This document shows positions 7,398-15,237 of a stretch of DNA of 64,000 nt, piece by piece (position 1 is the first letter of the stretch; each line of letters starts with the position of its first letter). The stretch spans positions 186,001 through 250,000 of the forward strand of contig NZ_JAMGSI010000001.1 in assembly GCF_023516715.1 (NCBI RefSeq), in the 5' to 3' direction. The position numbers and the translations under genes were made by a program. Origin of the DNA: Akkermansia massiliensis. GTDB lineage: Bacteria > Verrucomicrobiota > Verrucomicrobiia > Verrucomicrobiales > Akkermansiaceae. Under the pieces are notes generated by a model. The model had not been told where the DNA came from and made no database searches. It was given only the letters and a program-made list of their open reading frames with translations.

Positions 7398-8975
7398 ATG
7401 GTAACACCCGTTGACATATTCCGGCGCAAGAAAGTAGATGCCCGCCCCATGTCCACCCGCGAGCGGGCCATGCTGCCCGCCGCGGAACGGGTGAACTCCA
7501 TCTTCACGGCGGACACGGAAAAGGCCAGTCTCCTGCAACGCCTCGCCAACATGCTTGACGATTTTCTGGCCGGGAAAAGGCAGGAAATCATTCTTCCGGA
7601 TGGTACGTCAACAACGGTGGGGGTGATGCAGGGTAAGGCAGACTTCATCGCCAAGGCCCGCGGCTTCATGGCCGCGGAAGGCATGACGCCGGATGCCCGC
7701 GACAACCATATTACCAATATTGGGGCCCGGTCGCGTCTGGCGCTCATTTTCGACACCTACACCCGATCATGTTACGGCCAGGCCCGCTGGGAAAACGGGA
7801 TGACGCCGGAAATGCTCCACGCTTACCCGGCATGGCGCTTTGTCCGGCACCCGGGAGCCCGGATGCCCCGCCCGCTGCATGTCCTGCATGAAGGCGCCGT
7901 CAGGCTCAAGACGGACTTCCAATTTTGGGCCGTCGAGATGAATTCTCCGGCTATTGGGGGCTTCCTGCTGCCCTGGCCTCTCTACGGCTTCAACTCCTGG
8001 ATGGACATTGAGAGCGTATCCCGCGCCGAGTGCATCAGGGCCGGCCTGATTGGCTCCAACTGGGCCCCCGGCCCGGTGGATTTGTCCCAGTTTGGGGCAA
8101 CGCTGCCGGAACGCCTCATGAACCGGTCTGCCTCCGTCCAGAAGATAAAGGACCCGGCCCTTGCCGCCCGGCTCCGGGAAAGCCTCAAGAAGCGCCTTGG
8201 AGCAGATGCCCTGGACAGAGACGGACGGCTTGCCATTCCGGCCCGCGAGCTCGCCCAGCGCATGCAGCAACAGGCGGAGCAGGGGAACCCAGTAGACGTG
8301 TTGCCGGTGCAAATGATGCTCAACATGGACATGGTTTCCAAGGTAGGGGACAAAATTAACATTCCAGCATCCGGCATCAGCGGGAAGGTGCGTGGAGCCG
8401 TCAGCAGGGCCGCCCGCTCCGTTGATGCGGTTCACACGGACGGACCGCTTCCGCAAGCCCACATCAGACAGACTTCAAGCCCGCAACTGCTGGGGAGTTT
8501 CAACCCGTGGGAAAAGGATGCCCCGATTGCTATTTCCAGCGCCGGGAAACATCCGGATTTGACTGCATGCCATGAAATAGGCCACTATGTCGACCTGTGG
8601 GGACTCGGCAAGGGTCAATGCCATCTCACCCCCGGCATGATTCCCAGCGAGATTGAAGCGGAAAAACGGTCCAAGTATGGTTCTGAACATTCCCCGGAAA
8701 TGGATGAACTCATGTCCGCCATCATGGAATCACCCACGCTTTCCACCATCCGCAATATTCCAGGCAGGTACTACCGGTACCTTGAAAGCCGCCGTGAATG
8801 CTTTGCCCGCGCCTATGCTCAATTCATCGCCGTGGAATCCCGCGACAAAACCCTTATCAAGCAACTCAACCACCAACGACAAAAAAGGAACCTGACTCAA
8901 TGGACAATCAAGGAATTCAAGCCCATACGGAACGCTTTCAGAAACTTATTCAGGAAAAAAGGCTGGATGAAGTAA
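7398..8975 (+). CDS. MuF-type head morphogenesis protein fused to a zinc metallopeptidase domain
   Basis: 525 residues. Residues about 104-212 read as the MuF/SPP1-gp7 minor head domain: Arg-Leu-Ala-Leu-Ile-Phe-Asp-Thr-Tyr-Thr-Arg, Trp-Arg-Phe-Val-Arg-His-Pro-Gly-Ala-Arg, Pro-Arg-Pro-Leu-His-Val. The C-terminal part carries Cys-His-Glu-Ile-Gly-His (HEIGH at 392-396) and Arg-Glu-Cys-Phe-Ala-Arg-Ala with Glu467, the pattern of a gluzincin-type zinc peptidase. MuF proteins enter the capsid, and MuF fusions to C-terminal effector domains are known from temperate phages. The gene lies just before the terminase genes, about 6 kb from the portal, which is unusual for a MuF gene. Confidence 0.75.
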   Translation: MVTPVDIFRRKKVDARPMSTRERAMLPAAERVNSIFTADTEKASLLQRLANMLDDFLAGKRQEIILPDGTSTTVGVMQGKADFIAKARGFMAAEGMTPDARDNHITNIGARSRLALIFDTYTRSCYGQARWENGMTPEMLHAYPAWRFVRHPGARMPRPLHVLHEGAVRLKTDFQFWAVEMNSPAIGGFLLPWPLYGFNSWMDIESVSRAECIRAGLIGSNWAPGPVDLSQFGATLPERLMNRSASVQKIKDPALAARLRESLKKRLGADALDRDGRLAIPARELAQRMQQQAEQGNPVDVLPVQMMLNMDMVSKVGDKINIPASGISGKVRGAVSRAARSVDAVHTDGPLPQAHIRQTSSPQLLGSFNPWEKDAPIAISSAGKHPDLTACHEIGHYVDLWGLGKGQCHLTPGMIPSEIEAEKRSKYGSEHSPEMDELMSAIMESPTLSTIRNIPGRYYRYLESRRECFARAYAQFIAVESRDKTLIKQLNHQRQKRNLTQWTIKEFKPIRNAFRNLFRKKGWMK

Positions 8976-9139
8976 ACGAAGAGCTCTTCACCCTCATTGA
9001 CCAGGGGGAACTGACGTGGGAGGATGTATACCGCCATTTCCCCTTTCTGCCCGGCCTCATGAACGACCCAAGCCTGGAGGACGTGTATTACTGCACCCAC
9101 GCCCCGGAAGACGGGGAAGAACCTCATACACTCGAATGA
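8900..9139 (+). CDS. Small acidic protein overlapping the MuF-peptidase gene
   Basis: A 79-residue strongly acidic helical protein (about 18 Glu/Asp) in a different frame from the MuF-peptidase gene. It overlaps the last 76 bases of that gene and overlaps the terminase small subunit gene by four bases. No family is recognised. Position and acidity would fit an inhibitor or immunity protein for the peptidase domain, but a simple phage accessory protein is equally possible. Translation is supported by coupled start and stop overlaps and by codon use like the neighbours. Confidence 0.6.
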   Translation: MDNQGIQAHTERFQKLIQEKRLDEVNEELFTLIDQGELTWEDVYRHFPFLPGLMNDPSLEDVYYCTHAPEDGEEPHTLE

Positions 9140-9645
9140 AGAAGCAACCGACCAGAAAGCAGGAAGCAGAGAATAAAGAGAAGGGGCGCCCGTCCAGGTA
9201 CAGTGCCGCCCTGGCGGAACGCATTTGCGAGCATATCCGGTGCGGTTGCAGTCTGCGAAGAGCCGCTGATAAGGAAGGCGTACCTCATTCCACAGTGATG
9301 ACATGGGCCTTCAACAACACGGTATTTTCCGACCAGTACGCGCGCGCGTGCGAGGACCGATTGACCGCTTTGGAGGACAAGTTGCTTGACCTTGTGGAGA
9401 AGGGGCATGAAGTGGCCCCCTGTGCCGAAATAGGGGGAACCATGCTGCAAGCGGTCAAACTGGAAATAGACACGCTCAAATGGATGCTTGCCAAGCTGAT
9501 GCCGAAGAGATACGGAGACCGCGCGGCTCTGGCCCTGGAAGGTGGAGACACGCCCGTTAAATTGGCTCACACGCTGCCCGCAGAAGCAGTGGCGCCGCTG
9601 GCAGCAGCCTTGAAAGAAATATGGTCAGAAGAGGAAGAAAGCTAG
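9136..9645 (+). CDS. terS: Terminase small subunit
   Basis: 169 residues. After a basic N-terminal tail comes a helix-turn-helix region (about residues 20-65, with Cys-Gly-Cys-Ser-Leu-Arg-Arg-Ala-Ala and Val-Pro-His-Ser-Thr-Val-Met-Thr-Trp), then a helical oligomerisation segment. This is the usual plan of phage small terminases, which bind the packaging site and hand DNA to the large subunit. The start ATG 9136 overlaps the previous stop, and the 3' end overlaps the large subunit gene by 25 bases. The pairing with terL supports the call. Confidence 0.8.
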   Translation: MKKQPTRKQEAENKEKGRPSRYSAALAERICEHIRCGCSLRRAADKEGVPHSTVMTWAFNNTVFSDQYARACEDRLTALEDKLLDLVEKGHEVAPCAEIGGTMLQAVKLEIDTLKWMLAKLMPKRYGDRAALALEGGDTPVKLAHTLPAEAVAPLAAALKEIWSEEEES

Positions 9646-11150
9646 GGCCCCCCGTCAGGCCGGAAGACTCCCCCGTCATCTTTGCCGCCGTGGTGCTCGG
9701 GGAAACGGGGCTGTATAAATGGCAGATGAAGGCCCTTGAGCGTGCTGCCCGCGGCAAGCGTGTTACCCTGCGTGCAGCCAACGGCTCCGGCAAGACGGAC
9801 AAGCTAATCGGCATCCTGGCCTTGTGGTTCTTGTGGCGTTACCCCCGCGGGCGCATGCCGATCACATCCGGCTCATGGCGCCAGGTAAAAAACCAGCTAT
9901 GGCCTGCCTTGGAACGGCACCGGAACAACCCGTCCCTTGCGGGCTGGAAATGGCTCAAGAATTGCCGCGTGGAAACTCCGGAAGGGGGATTCGTTGAAGG
10001 CTTTTCCACCAACCACGCCGGCAAGGCGGAAGGCTGGCACGGGCGCGTGACGGACGAATTCAAGGATGAACGAAAGGAGCAGGAAGAGGAAGACCCCCGC
10101 AGCGAGAAGAAAGCCCGCCTGTTTGACGCTGACGAGTTCACCGGGGATGACCCTTCTTCCCCCGTGTTTTTCGTGGTGGACGAAGCAAAGACAGTGCCGG
10201 ATGAAATCTTTGACGCCATTGAACGCTGTACGCTTCAGTTCTGCATCTACCTATCTTCCCCAGGCAAGCCCTCCGGCCAGTTCTACCGTTGTTTCCACGA
10301 GGAAAAAGACCTCTTCTGCCCGATGGTCGTGACGGCCTTTGACTGCCCCCATATCTCCCAGGAGCGCATTGACCGCATTCTGGCCCGCGTAGGAGGCAAT
10401 GAGGATGATCCCTACTACCGTTCCGTTGTGCTAGCAGAATTCACGCTGGAAGGGGACTTGTACATTATTGACCCTGGAAAACTGGAATGGGGCCAGCGGC
10501 AACCCTATGAACCCCGCAGGGGGCGTCCTGTGGCTTTCCTGGACATTGCCGCGGGCGGAGATGAAACAGTCCTCGCCATCTGCGACGGGAACGAAGCTTG
10601 GATCGAGTACGCGGAACGTCAGCGGGACACGGTGCAGAGTGTCCGCAAGTGCATTGCCACCCTCAAAGGGCTGGGCATTGCGGATTGTGATTTATGGGTG
10701 GATGCTCCGGGCATGGGCCTTGCCGTCATTAACGATTTTCATGAAATGGGATGGTATCCCAATGAATTTTTTGGCAATGCCCAGCCGAAGTGCAAAGACC
10801 GCTATATCAACCTTGCCGCAGAATGTTGGAATGACGCTGGGCTGGAACTCATGACGGGGAGGGTACATATCAGGGCAAAACATGCCGATAAGGTGTTGTT
10901 CGAGCAATTGACCACTAGATACAAAGAATACGCTGACGATTCAAAGGTACGAAATGAGAAAAAAGAGAAGATGAAGGCTCGCGGTGTTCGTTCGCCTGAC
11001 CGAGCAGACGCCTTGCTGGGGGCTATATGGGCTTCCATACGTGGGTTTACAGGAGTCTGGACGGAAGAAACGGAGGTTTACACGCCTCCGGGCTCGGAAG
11101 ATTGGTATCATGACTCATGGACAGAAGGTCCCGTCTCCTGCGAAATCTGA
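9621..11150 (+). CDS. terL: Terminase large subunit
   Basis: A 509-residue DNA-packaging motor. The ATPase domain has Walker A Arg-Ala-Ala-Asn-Gly-Ser-Gly-Lys-Thr (about residues 51-59) and an acidic Walker B-like Phe-Val-Val-Asp-Glu-Ala (about 183-188). The nuclease domain shows acidic residues in Phe-Leu-Asp-Ile-Ala-Ala-Gly-Gly-Asp-Glu (about 304-313), Trp-Val-Asp-Ala-Pro-Gly (about 356-361) and Asp-Arg-Ala-Asp-Ala-Leu (about 460-465). The stop codon is also the first three bases of a 31-bp motif repeated at 17505. Confidence 0.93.
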   Translation: MVRRGRKLGPPVRPEDSPVIFAAVVLGETGLYKWQMKALERAARGKRVTLRAANGSGKTDKLIGILALWFLWRYPRGRMPITSGSWRQVKNQLWPALERHRNNPSLAGWKWLKNCRVETPEGGFVEGFSTNHAGKAEGWHGRVTDEFKDERKEQEEEDPRSEKKARLFDADEFTGDDPSSPVFFVVDEAKTVPDEIFDAIERCTLQFCIYLSSPGKPSGQFYRCFHEEKDLFCPMVVTAFDCPHISQERIDRILARVGGNEDDPYYRSVVLAEFTLEGDLYIIDPGKLEWGQRQPYEPRRGRPVAFLDIAAGGDETVLAICDGNEAWIEYAERQRDTVQSVRKCIATLKGLGIADCDLWVDAPGMGLAVINDFHEMGWYPNEFFGNAQPKCKDRYINLAAECWNDAGLELMTGRVHIRAKHADKVLFEQLTTRYKEYADDSKVRNEKKEKMKARGVRSPDRADALLGAIWASIRGFTGVWTEETEVYTPPGSEDWYHDSWTEGPVSCEI

Positions 11151-11178
11151 AACTCATATCCAGTCCCAGCTATTTACG
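11148..11178 (+). repeat. 31-bp motif, copy 1 (ahead of the tail fibre gene)
   Basis: This 31-base segment matches 17505-17535 at 26 positions, including CATATCCAG and CTATTTACG in the same spacing. In both places the motif begins exactly with the TGA of the upstream gene and lies 28-29 bases ahead of the next ATG, which lacks a usable Shine-Dalgarno sequence. A shared regulatory signal, such as a late promoter element, processing site or leader, is the simplest reading. Confidence 0.6.
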
Positions 11179-11206
11179 GATTTGAGGATTGCCGCATCAT
11201 GTCCGT

Positions 11207-13432
11207 ATGAGGCAAGCGGCTCACTACGATTTACACACAACCGAGGGACTGGCACAGGTGCAGCACCTGCGCTTTGTGCTGCCCTCCGGCGAGGTAGACA
11301 CGCAGTTCAACGGCATGACCATCCGGGGCGGCGTCCTTGATGACGGCATCCGGGAAATACCCGGCTCCGAGATCATTGACGGGAGATGCGCCTTGCAGCT
11401 TCCCCGGCTCGCGGCTGGCTGCCATCGGTATGATGTCCTTGTCTCCGGCGACGGGACAGACAAGCCCCTTCTGGCTGGTGTCATTCATGTGGCTCCCCGC
11501 GTCACTCCCGTGGACGTGGATGACAACGCCCCTGCGGACTATCTCGACATCGTGATTCCGGAGGACGAAGGCGGCACCATTACCGTTATTTCCGAATCCC
11601 CTGCATGGGTAGACGATGCCGTGGAGGAATCCCTTCAGCAGCGCGGCATGTACGTCACTCCGGTTAGCGGCACGGCATCCATGTCTCCACCCGGCTACGA
11701 CCAAGACCAGACCGTGGAGTGGTCATGGGCGCGGTTTAGGTTTGGGGACGACATGCTCGGCGGTTATCGCGGCAGCGTCTGCAAGGTGCGCGACGTAGGC
11801 ATGTGGGCGGTCCTCGGCACGACGGACACCACACCGCGCTGGCTGGACATCTGGCGGCGTGCTCCGGGCGAGGACTGGGTACTGGCGGCACGATCCAGCC
11901 AAGCCGTTGCGGCCCGTACCGATGTGGACCTGTACATGTGGGGGATGATTGGCGATACGGAGATGGTGATCGGGGACGAGGTGGCGCTGCATGTCTATGG
12001 CGGCACGCCGGAGGCACCGGTGGAGCTGCCCCTGTCCATCGCCCGCCAGATGGTGACGGCTGCCGATGGGCGCGGCATAGCGTCTGCGCTGGACGGGCCG
12101 ATTACCGATACCACCGTCATGCCCGCAGTGATGTTGTCCTGCACTTATCAGGACGGCGTCAGCGTAGGAGGAGTTAATCTGGCCACCCGTGCCGAGGTGC
12201 AGCGACTGACGGATTATACCGGCAATGTCGGCAAGCAGGTCTATCAGGATGCCCGCGCATCCGAGGCGGCCAGGGACACGGCACAGGAGATTGCCGAGGG
12301 CTTGTCCATCACTGTGGGCACGGTCACAACGGGAGCGCCGGGCAGCCAGGCAACCGCCACCCTGACACCCGGCAGCACGCCGGGGGCGTGGCGGATGGAC
12401 ATGACCATACCGAGGGGAGACGTGGGAACCGTGGACACAGCCCAGGCTTACACCTGGACACAGCCCCAAACCTATGACGCCATGATCAACGCCAATGGAG
12501 GCATCAATATCCCGCTTACCGTGGGAGCGCAAACAGGCACGGCAGCCGTGAACCGCCTGTATGCCGCAGGAATGGCCGGAGTGACGGACATTTATACCCA
12601 GCATGTCTACCTGAACACGGGCGCTATTACGGCGACAGGTACGGCATCTACTAAAATTCTGATACCTGGACAGTACGCGCAGACAAACGTCCCGGCCAAT
12701 ACGCACAGTACTGTTATACATACTTTCACGGGGCCGCACGGCCAATGGAATTATTCCAGTTTTGCCGGGTTTTCTATCCCCTATCAATTAACGGCGGCTG
12801 GCAAAATCACCGTAGATATTGGGCGCGGGAGCAAGACGACGCGGCAAGATTTATCCCTGGACTCATACAGCATCATTCCTGGCAATAATCTGGCGTACAA
12901 TACCGGGGAGATACTGGATATTACGTTTGATAATGTGCGCGATACGGCCCGCAATGGCTATGTGATCCGCGTCCGTGAAATATACTGTACCGAGTCCACG
13001 CAGCTCTGGAAGGTTAAAACCACAACCAGCTTTATCCCTGCTTCCGGTAACGAGCCAATTCCTTATATAGTTAACAAGATAATCTACCAGCAATATGAGC
13101 CACGCTCCTACATTGCGGGGGATTATGGCGACGCTTACGGCGCATTGTATCTCTTGACCGGAAGCGGCAGCAATCAGCAACTCTGGAAGATTGCTACGGT
13201 CCGCGGCGTTACAACCTTTGAGACGGGGACGGGGTTTAACCGCATCGTGTCAGACGTGCCGGGGATTGCAGGCGATACCGTTGCGCTCCTTGTCGGGTCT
13301 GCGGAGCGCACCAACTACCAACCGGGCAATGTCAACCCGGTTTACTATGCCCTGGCCGCAATAGCCGGAAATGCCATTGAAACCGAAGAAACGACTGATT
13401 TTGAAGATATTAACGCCCCGATTGAGTCATGA
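11207..13432 (+). CDS. Tail fibre / receptor-binding protein
   Basis: About 741 residues from ATG 11207; a TTG at 11189 is an alternative. The first 250 residues resemble the N-terminal adaptor domain of upper-baseplate fibres. At about residues 375-420 a segment ending Thr-Ile-Pro-Arg-Gly-Asp-Val-Gly follows a Gly-Ala-Pro-Gly motif, which is typical of collagen-like linkers in phage fibres. The C-terminal 300 residues are beta-rich, Thr/Asn/Tyr-rich and without a recognised fold, as expected of a receptor-binding tip. Its place between terminase and lysis genes, away from the tail module, is odd. Host-surface binding is inferred. Confidence 0.65.
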   Translation: MRQAAHYDLHTTEGLAQVQHLRFVLPSGEVDTQFNGMTIRGGVLDDGIREIPGSEIIDGRCALQLPRLAAGCHRYDVLVSGDGTDKPLLAGVIHVAPRVTPVDVDDNAPADYLDIVIPEDEGGTITVISESPAWVDDAVEESLQQRGMYVTPVSGTASMSPPGYDQDQTVEWSWARFRFGDDMLGGYRGSVCKVRDVGMWAVLGTTDTTPRWLDIWRRAPGEDWVLAARSSQAVAARTDVDLYMWGMIGDTEMVIGDEVALHVYGGTPEAPVELPLSIARQMVTAADGRGIASALDGPITDTTVMPAVMLSCTYQDGVSVGGVNLATRAEVQRLTDYTGNVGKQVYQDARASEAARDTAQEIAEGLSITVGTVTTGAPGSQATATLTPGSTPGAWRMDMTIPRGDVGTVDTAQAYTWTQPQTYDAMINANGGINIPLTVGAQTGTAAVNRLYAAGMAGVTDIYTQHVYLNTGAITATGTASTKILIPGQYAQTNVPANTHSTVIHTFTGPHGQWNYSSFAGFSIPYQLTAAGKITVDIGRGSKTTRQDLSLDSYSIIPGNNLAYNTGEILDITFDNVRDTARNGYVIRVREIYCTESTQLWKVKTTTSFIPASGNEPIPYIVNKIIYQQYEPRSYIAGDYGDAYGALYLLTGSGSNQQLWKIATVRGVTTFETGTGFNRIVSDVPGIAGDTVALLVGSAERTNYQPGNVNPVYYALAAIAGNAIETEETTDFEDINAPIES

Positions 13433-13833
13433 ACAACGCAGAAATACAGATACAATTCCCACGGCCCGGCGATTGGCAGGAATTCGCCTTGACGGCCATC
13501 TACCGGGACGCGGAGGGGTACACCCGTACCGACAGCTACACTGCGCGAGAGATACCAGCGGACCAGGCCCCGGCCATGCAGGCTGTAGTTGCCGCGCTGG
13601 TGGGACTGGCGGAACCGTGGAAAGCCTCCCAGGTGTGGGCGCGGCTGGAGGATTTCATCAATTTTGACCGGCGCCCTGACGAGCCCACATCTGTTGAGAG
13701 CGTCTGGCTGACCGTCGAGGCCGTCAACCCTCAGGGCGGACGCCGGACGTTCACCGCCACGGACTACCCGGATTTCATCATTCTGGACCCTGCCGCCATC
13801 GTATTCTTTAAACATTTCACCACCAATAAATAA
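13429..13833 (+). CDS. Fibre-associated phage protein of unknown function
   Basis: A 134-residue acidic protein whose ATG overlaps the fibre gene stop (ATGA), so the two are translationally coupled. It is beta-rich (Ile-Gln-Ile-Gln-Phe-Pro, Ala-Leu-Thr-Ala-Ile-Tyr-Arg) and has no membrane segment. Genes in this place often encode fibre chaperones or small fibre partners, and that is the best guess here. No family is recognised. Confidence 0.6.
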   Translation: MNNAEIQIQFPRPGDWQEFALTAIYRDAEGYTRTDSYTAREIPADQAPAMQAVVAALVGLAEPWKASQVWARLEDFINFDRRPDEPTSVESVWLTVEAVNPQGGRRTFTATDYPDFIILDPAAIVFFKHFTTNK

Positions 13834-13838
13834 CAAAT

Positions 13839-14117
13839 ATGAACGTAAATAAAAACGACATTGAAAAGGCCCAGCAGGCGGCATCTGCCCGCTGGGGGAA
13901 TTGGGTCAAGTACGTCATCGGCGCCATCATCGGCGCTCTGGCCGCTGCTGGCTACATCACCGTAACCGGCTGCGGGCATAACGTGGACATTACCCCGGAC
14001 CGCACCGAGGTCTGCAAGGACGGTTCCTGCCTGATCATCGAGCAGGGCCACCTGTCCTACAGCCAGGCCCAGCCCAAGACGGAGGTTCCGCCCGTAGTTC
14101 AAGCTACCAAGAAATAA
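13839..14117 (+). CDS. Small membrane protein, lysis-cassette candidate
   Basis: 92 residues: a short amphipathic N-terminus, one strong membrane helix (about residues 21-42, rich in Ile, Gly and Ala), then a Thr-Val-Thr-Gly-Cys-Gly segment and an external tail with two more cysteines and a Pro-rich end. The Cys after the helix looks somewhat like a lipobox, so an Rz1-like spanin or holin-associated protein is possible. The position just ahead of a second small membrane protein and an endolysin supports a role in lysis. Assignment is by context. Confidence 0.55.
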   Translation: MNVNKNDIEKAQQAASARWGNWVKYVIGAIIGALAAAGYITVTGCGHNVDITPDRTEVCKDGSCLIIEQGHLSYSQAQPKTEVPPVVQATKK

Positions 14118-14121
14118 GACC

Positions 14122-14331
14122 ATGTGTGATTTTGTAGACAAGCGGCTGGAAACCATCCGCAAGTACAAGGACATCATCATGATGTTCGGCGGGGCTGGGG
14201 CTGCCGTCTGCATCTACATGGACTTCAGGACGGTGGTCCAGGAACAAGCGGAAACTTCGGCCAAGACTGCTGAAATACTCCGCACAATGGACCTCCGCCT
14301 TTCCAACCTTGAACACCAGACCAATAAATAA
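14122..14331 (+). CDS. Putative holin or holin accessory protein
   Basis: 69 residues with one membrane helix (about residues 19-35, Ile-Met-Met-Phe-Gly-Gly-Ala-Gly-Ala-Ala-Val-Cys) and a C-terminal coiled-coil-like segment (Lys-Thr-Ala-Glu-Ile-Leu-Arg-Thr-Met-Asp-Leu-Arg-Leu). Size and topology fit a class III holin or a spanin-like partner. It lies four bases after another small membrane protein, and the endolysin gene is 300 bases downstream. No sequence family is certain. Confidence 0.55.
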   Translation: MCDFVDKRLETIRKYKDIIMMFGGAGAAVCIYMDFRTVVQEQAETSAKTAEILRTMDLRLSNLEHQTNK

Positions 14332-14332
14332 T

Positions 14333-14575
14333 ATGCCTAACAATTTATACACCAATTCAGGACTCTCTTTTTCGGATGCTCTCCACGCTTTGAAAAATGG
14401 CAAGGGAGCCAGATTGCCGAAATGGTCCCCGGATGTAGTCATCCGCGCCCAGTTCCCGGACGAGCACAGCAAGATGACAGCTCCCTATCTGTACGTGGAA
14501 TCCCGTTTCGGGCGGGTGCCGTGGAAGGAGACGTTTATCGAACTGTTTTCCGAAGAATGGGAGATTGTCGACTGA
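14333..14575 (+). CDS. Tad2-like (DUF2829) anti-Thoeris protein
   Basis: 80 residues with the DUF2829 pattern. Ser-Phe-Ser-Asp-Ala-Leu-His-Ala-Leu-Lys-Asn-Gly (12-23) is the family's opening helix. Trp31, Met-Thr-Ala-Pro-Tyr (48-52), Val-Pro-Trp (62-64) and the closing Phe-Ser-Glu-Glu-Trp-Glu-Ile-Val (72-79) follow in the right order and spacing. Some DUF2829 proteins (Tad2) bind the signalling nucleotide made by the Thoeris system and so block that defence. Residue-level binding cannot be judged here. It sits inside the lysis cassette, an accessory-gene position. Confidence 0.7.
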   Translation: MPNNLYTNSGLSFSDALHALKNGKGARLPKWSPDVVIRAQFPDEHSKMTAPYLYVESRFGRVPWKETFIELFSEEWEIVD

Positions 14576-14631
14576 ACTGTAAAGTTTTTCTTACAAGTTC
14601 TAACCAGTTCTAATCAAAACAAGTTATAACT

Positions 14632-15213
14632 ATGAATAACACTGAAAGAAACATGGCTGCGGCCATCCTCCGCTTTGAAGACAGCCGTGTGACCGGTCCG
14701 GCCTCCCTGCGCGTCTCCCGTCTCCCTGCTGCCGACAAGGGCGGGAAATGGGAGATTTGCGGCATTTGCGATGGCATTGAACCCGCCGTATTCAACCGCC
14801 TCAAGTCCCTGCTGGACGCCGGAAAGCGGGAAGAAGCCTGGGAGGGCTGTCTTCAGTACGTCCTGGACAATACCGCCGCGGTCCGCGCCTGGATTGGTTC
14901 TGACGCCCATCCGGGCATTGAGTTCTTCCTCCGGGACCACTATTTCAATTCCGGCAGCAAGAACACCGGGAAGATATTGCAGCGCGTCCTCGACAAACAT
15001 CATTCCGGCCTCACTGTGGATGGCATCATTGGCCCCATGTCCAAGGCATTTCTGCATAATTCCCTATCGCGTGGTAATGATGCAGCATTCCTTGATGACC
15101 TCCGGGAACAGCGAGCAGCCTTCTACCGCTCCTGCAAGCAGTTCCCGACCTTCGGGCGCGGCTGGCTGCGCCGCTGTGACGACGCCTACAGCGTTGCCCG
15201 TTCCCTCGTTTAA
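14632..15213 (+). CDS. Endolysin (GH108/PG_binding_3-type)
   Basis: A 193-residue protein without a signal peptide. The N-terminal Arg-Phe-Glu-Asp (about 14-17) supplies a possible catalytic Glu. The middle holds a Asp-Gly-Ile-Ile-Gly-Pro-Met-Ser segment typical of peptidoglycan-binding repeats. The end has Arg-Ala-Ala-Phe-Tyr-Arg-Ser-Cys then Phe-Gly-Arg-Gly-Trp-Leu-Arg-Arg-Cys, the pattern closing GH108/PG_binding_3 phage muramidases. The usual Glu-Gly-Gly-Tyr segment is not seen, so the N-terminal domain is divergent. It would degrade host peptidoglycan after holin action. The 56-base leader before the ATG is AT-rich. Confidence 0.7.
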   Translation: MNNTERNMAAAILRFEDSRVTGPASLRVSRLPAADKGGKWEICGICDGIEPAVFNRLKSLLDAGKREEAWEGCLQYVLDNTAAVRAWIGSDAHPGIEFFLRDHYFNSGSKNTGKILQRVLDKHHSGLTVDGIIGPMSKAFLHNSLSRGNDAAFLDDLREQRAAFYRSCKQFPTFGRGWLRRCDDAYSVARSLV

Positions 15214-15237
15214 TCCTTCTCCCCACTTATCCGTCCC

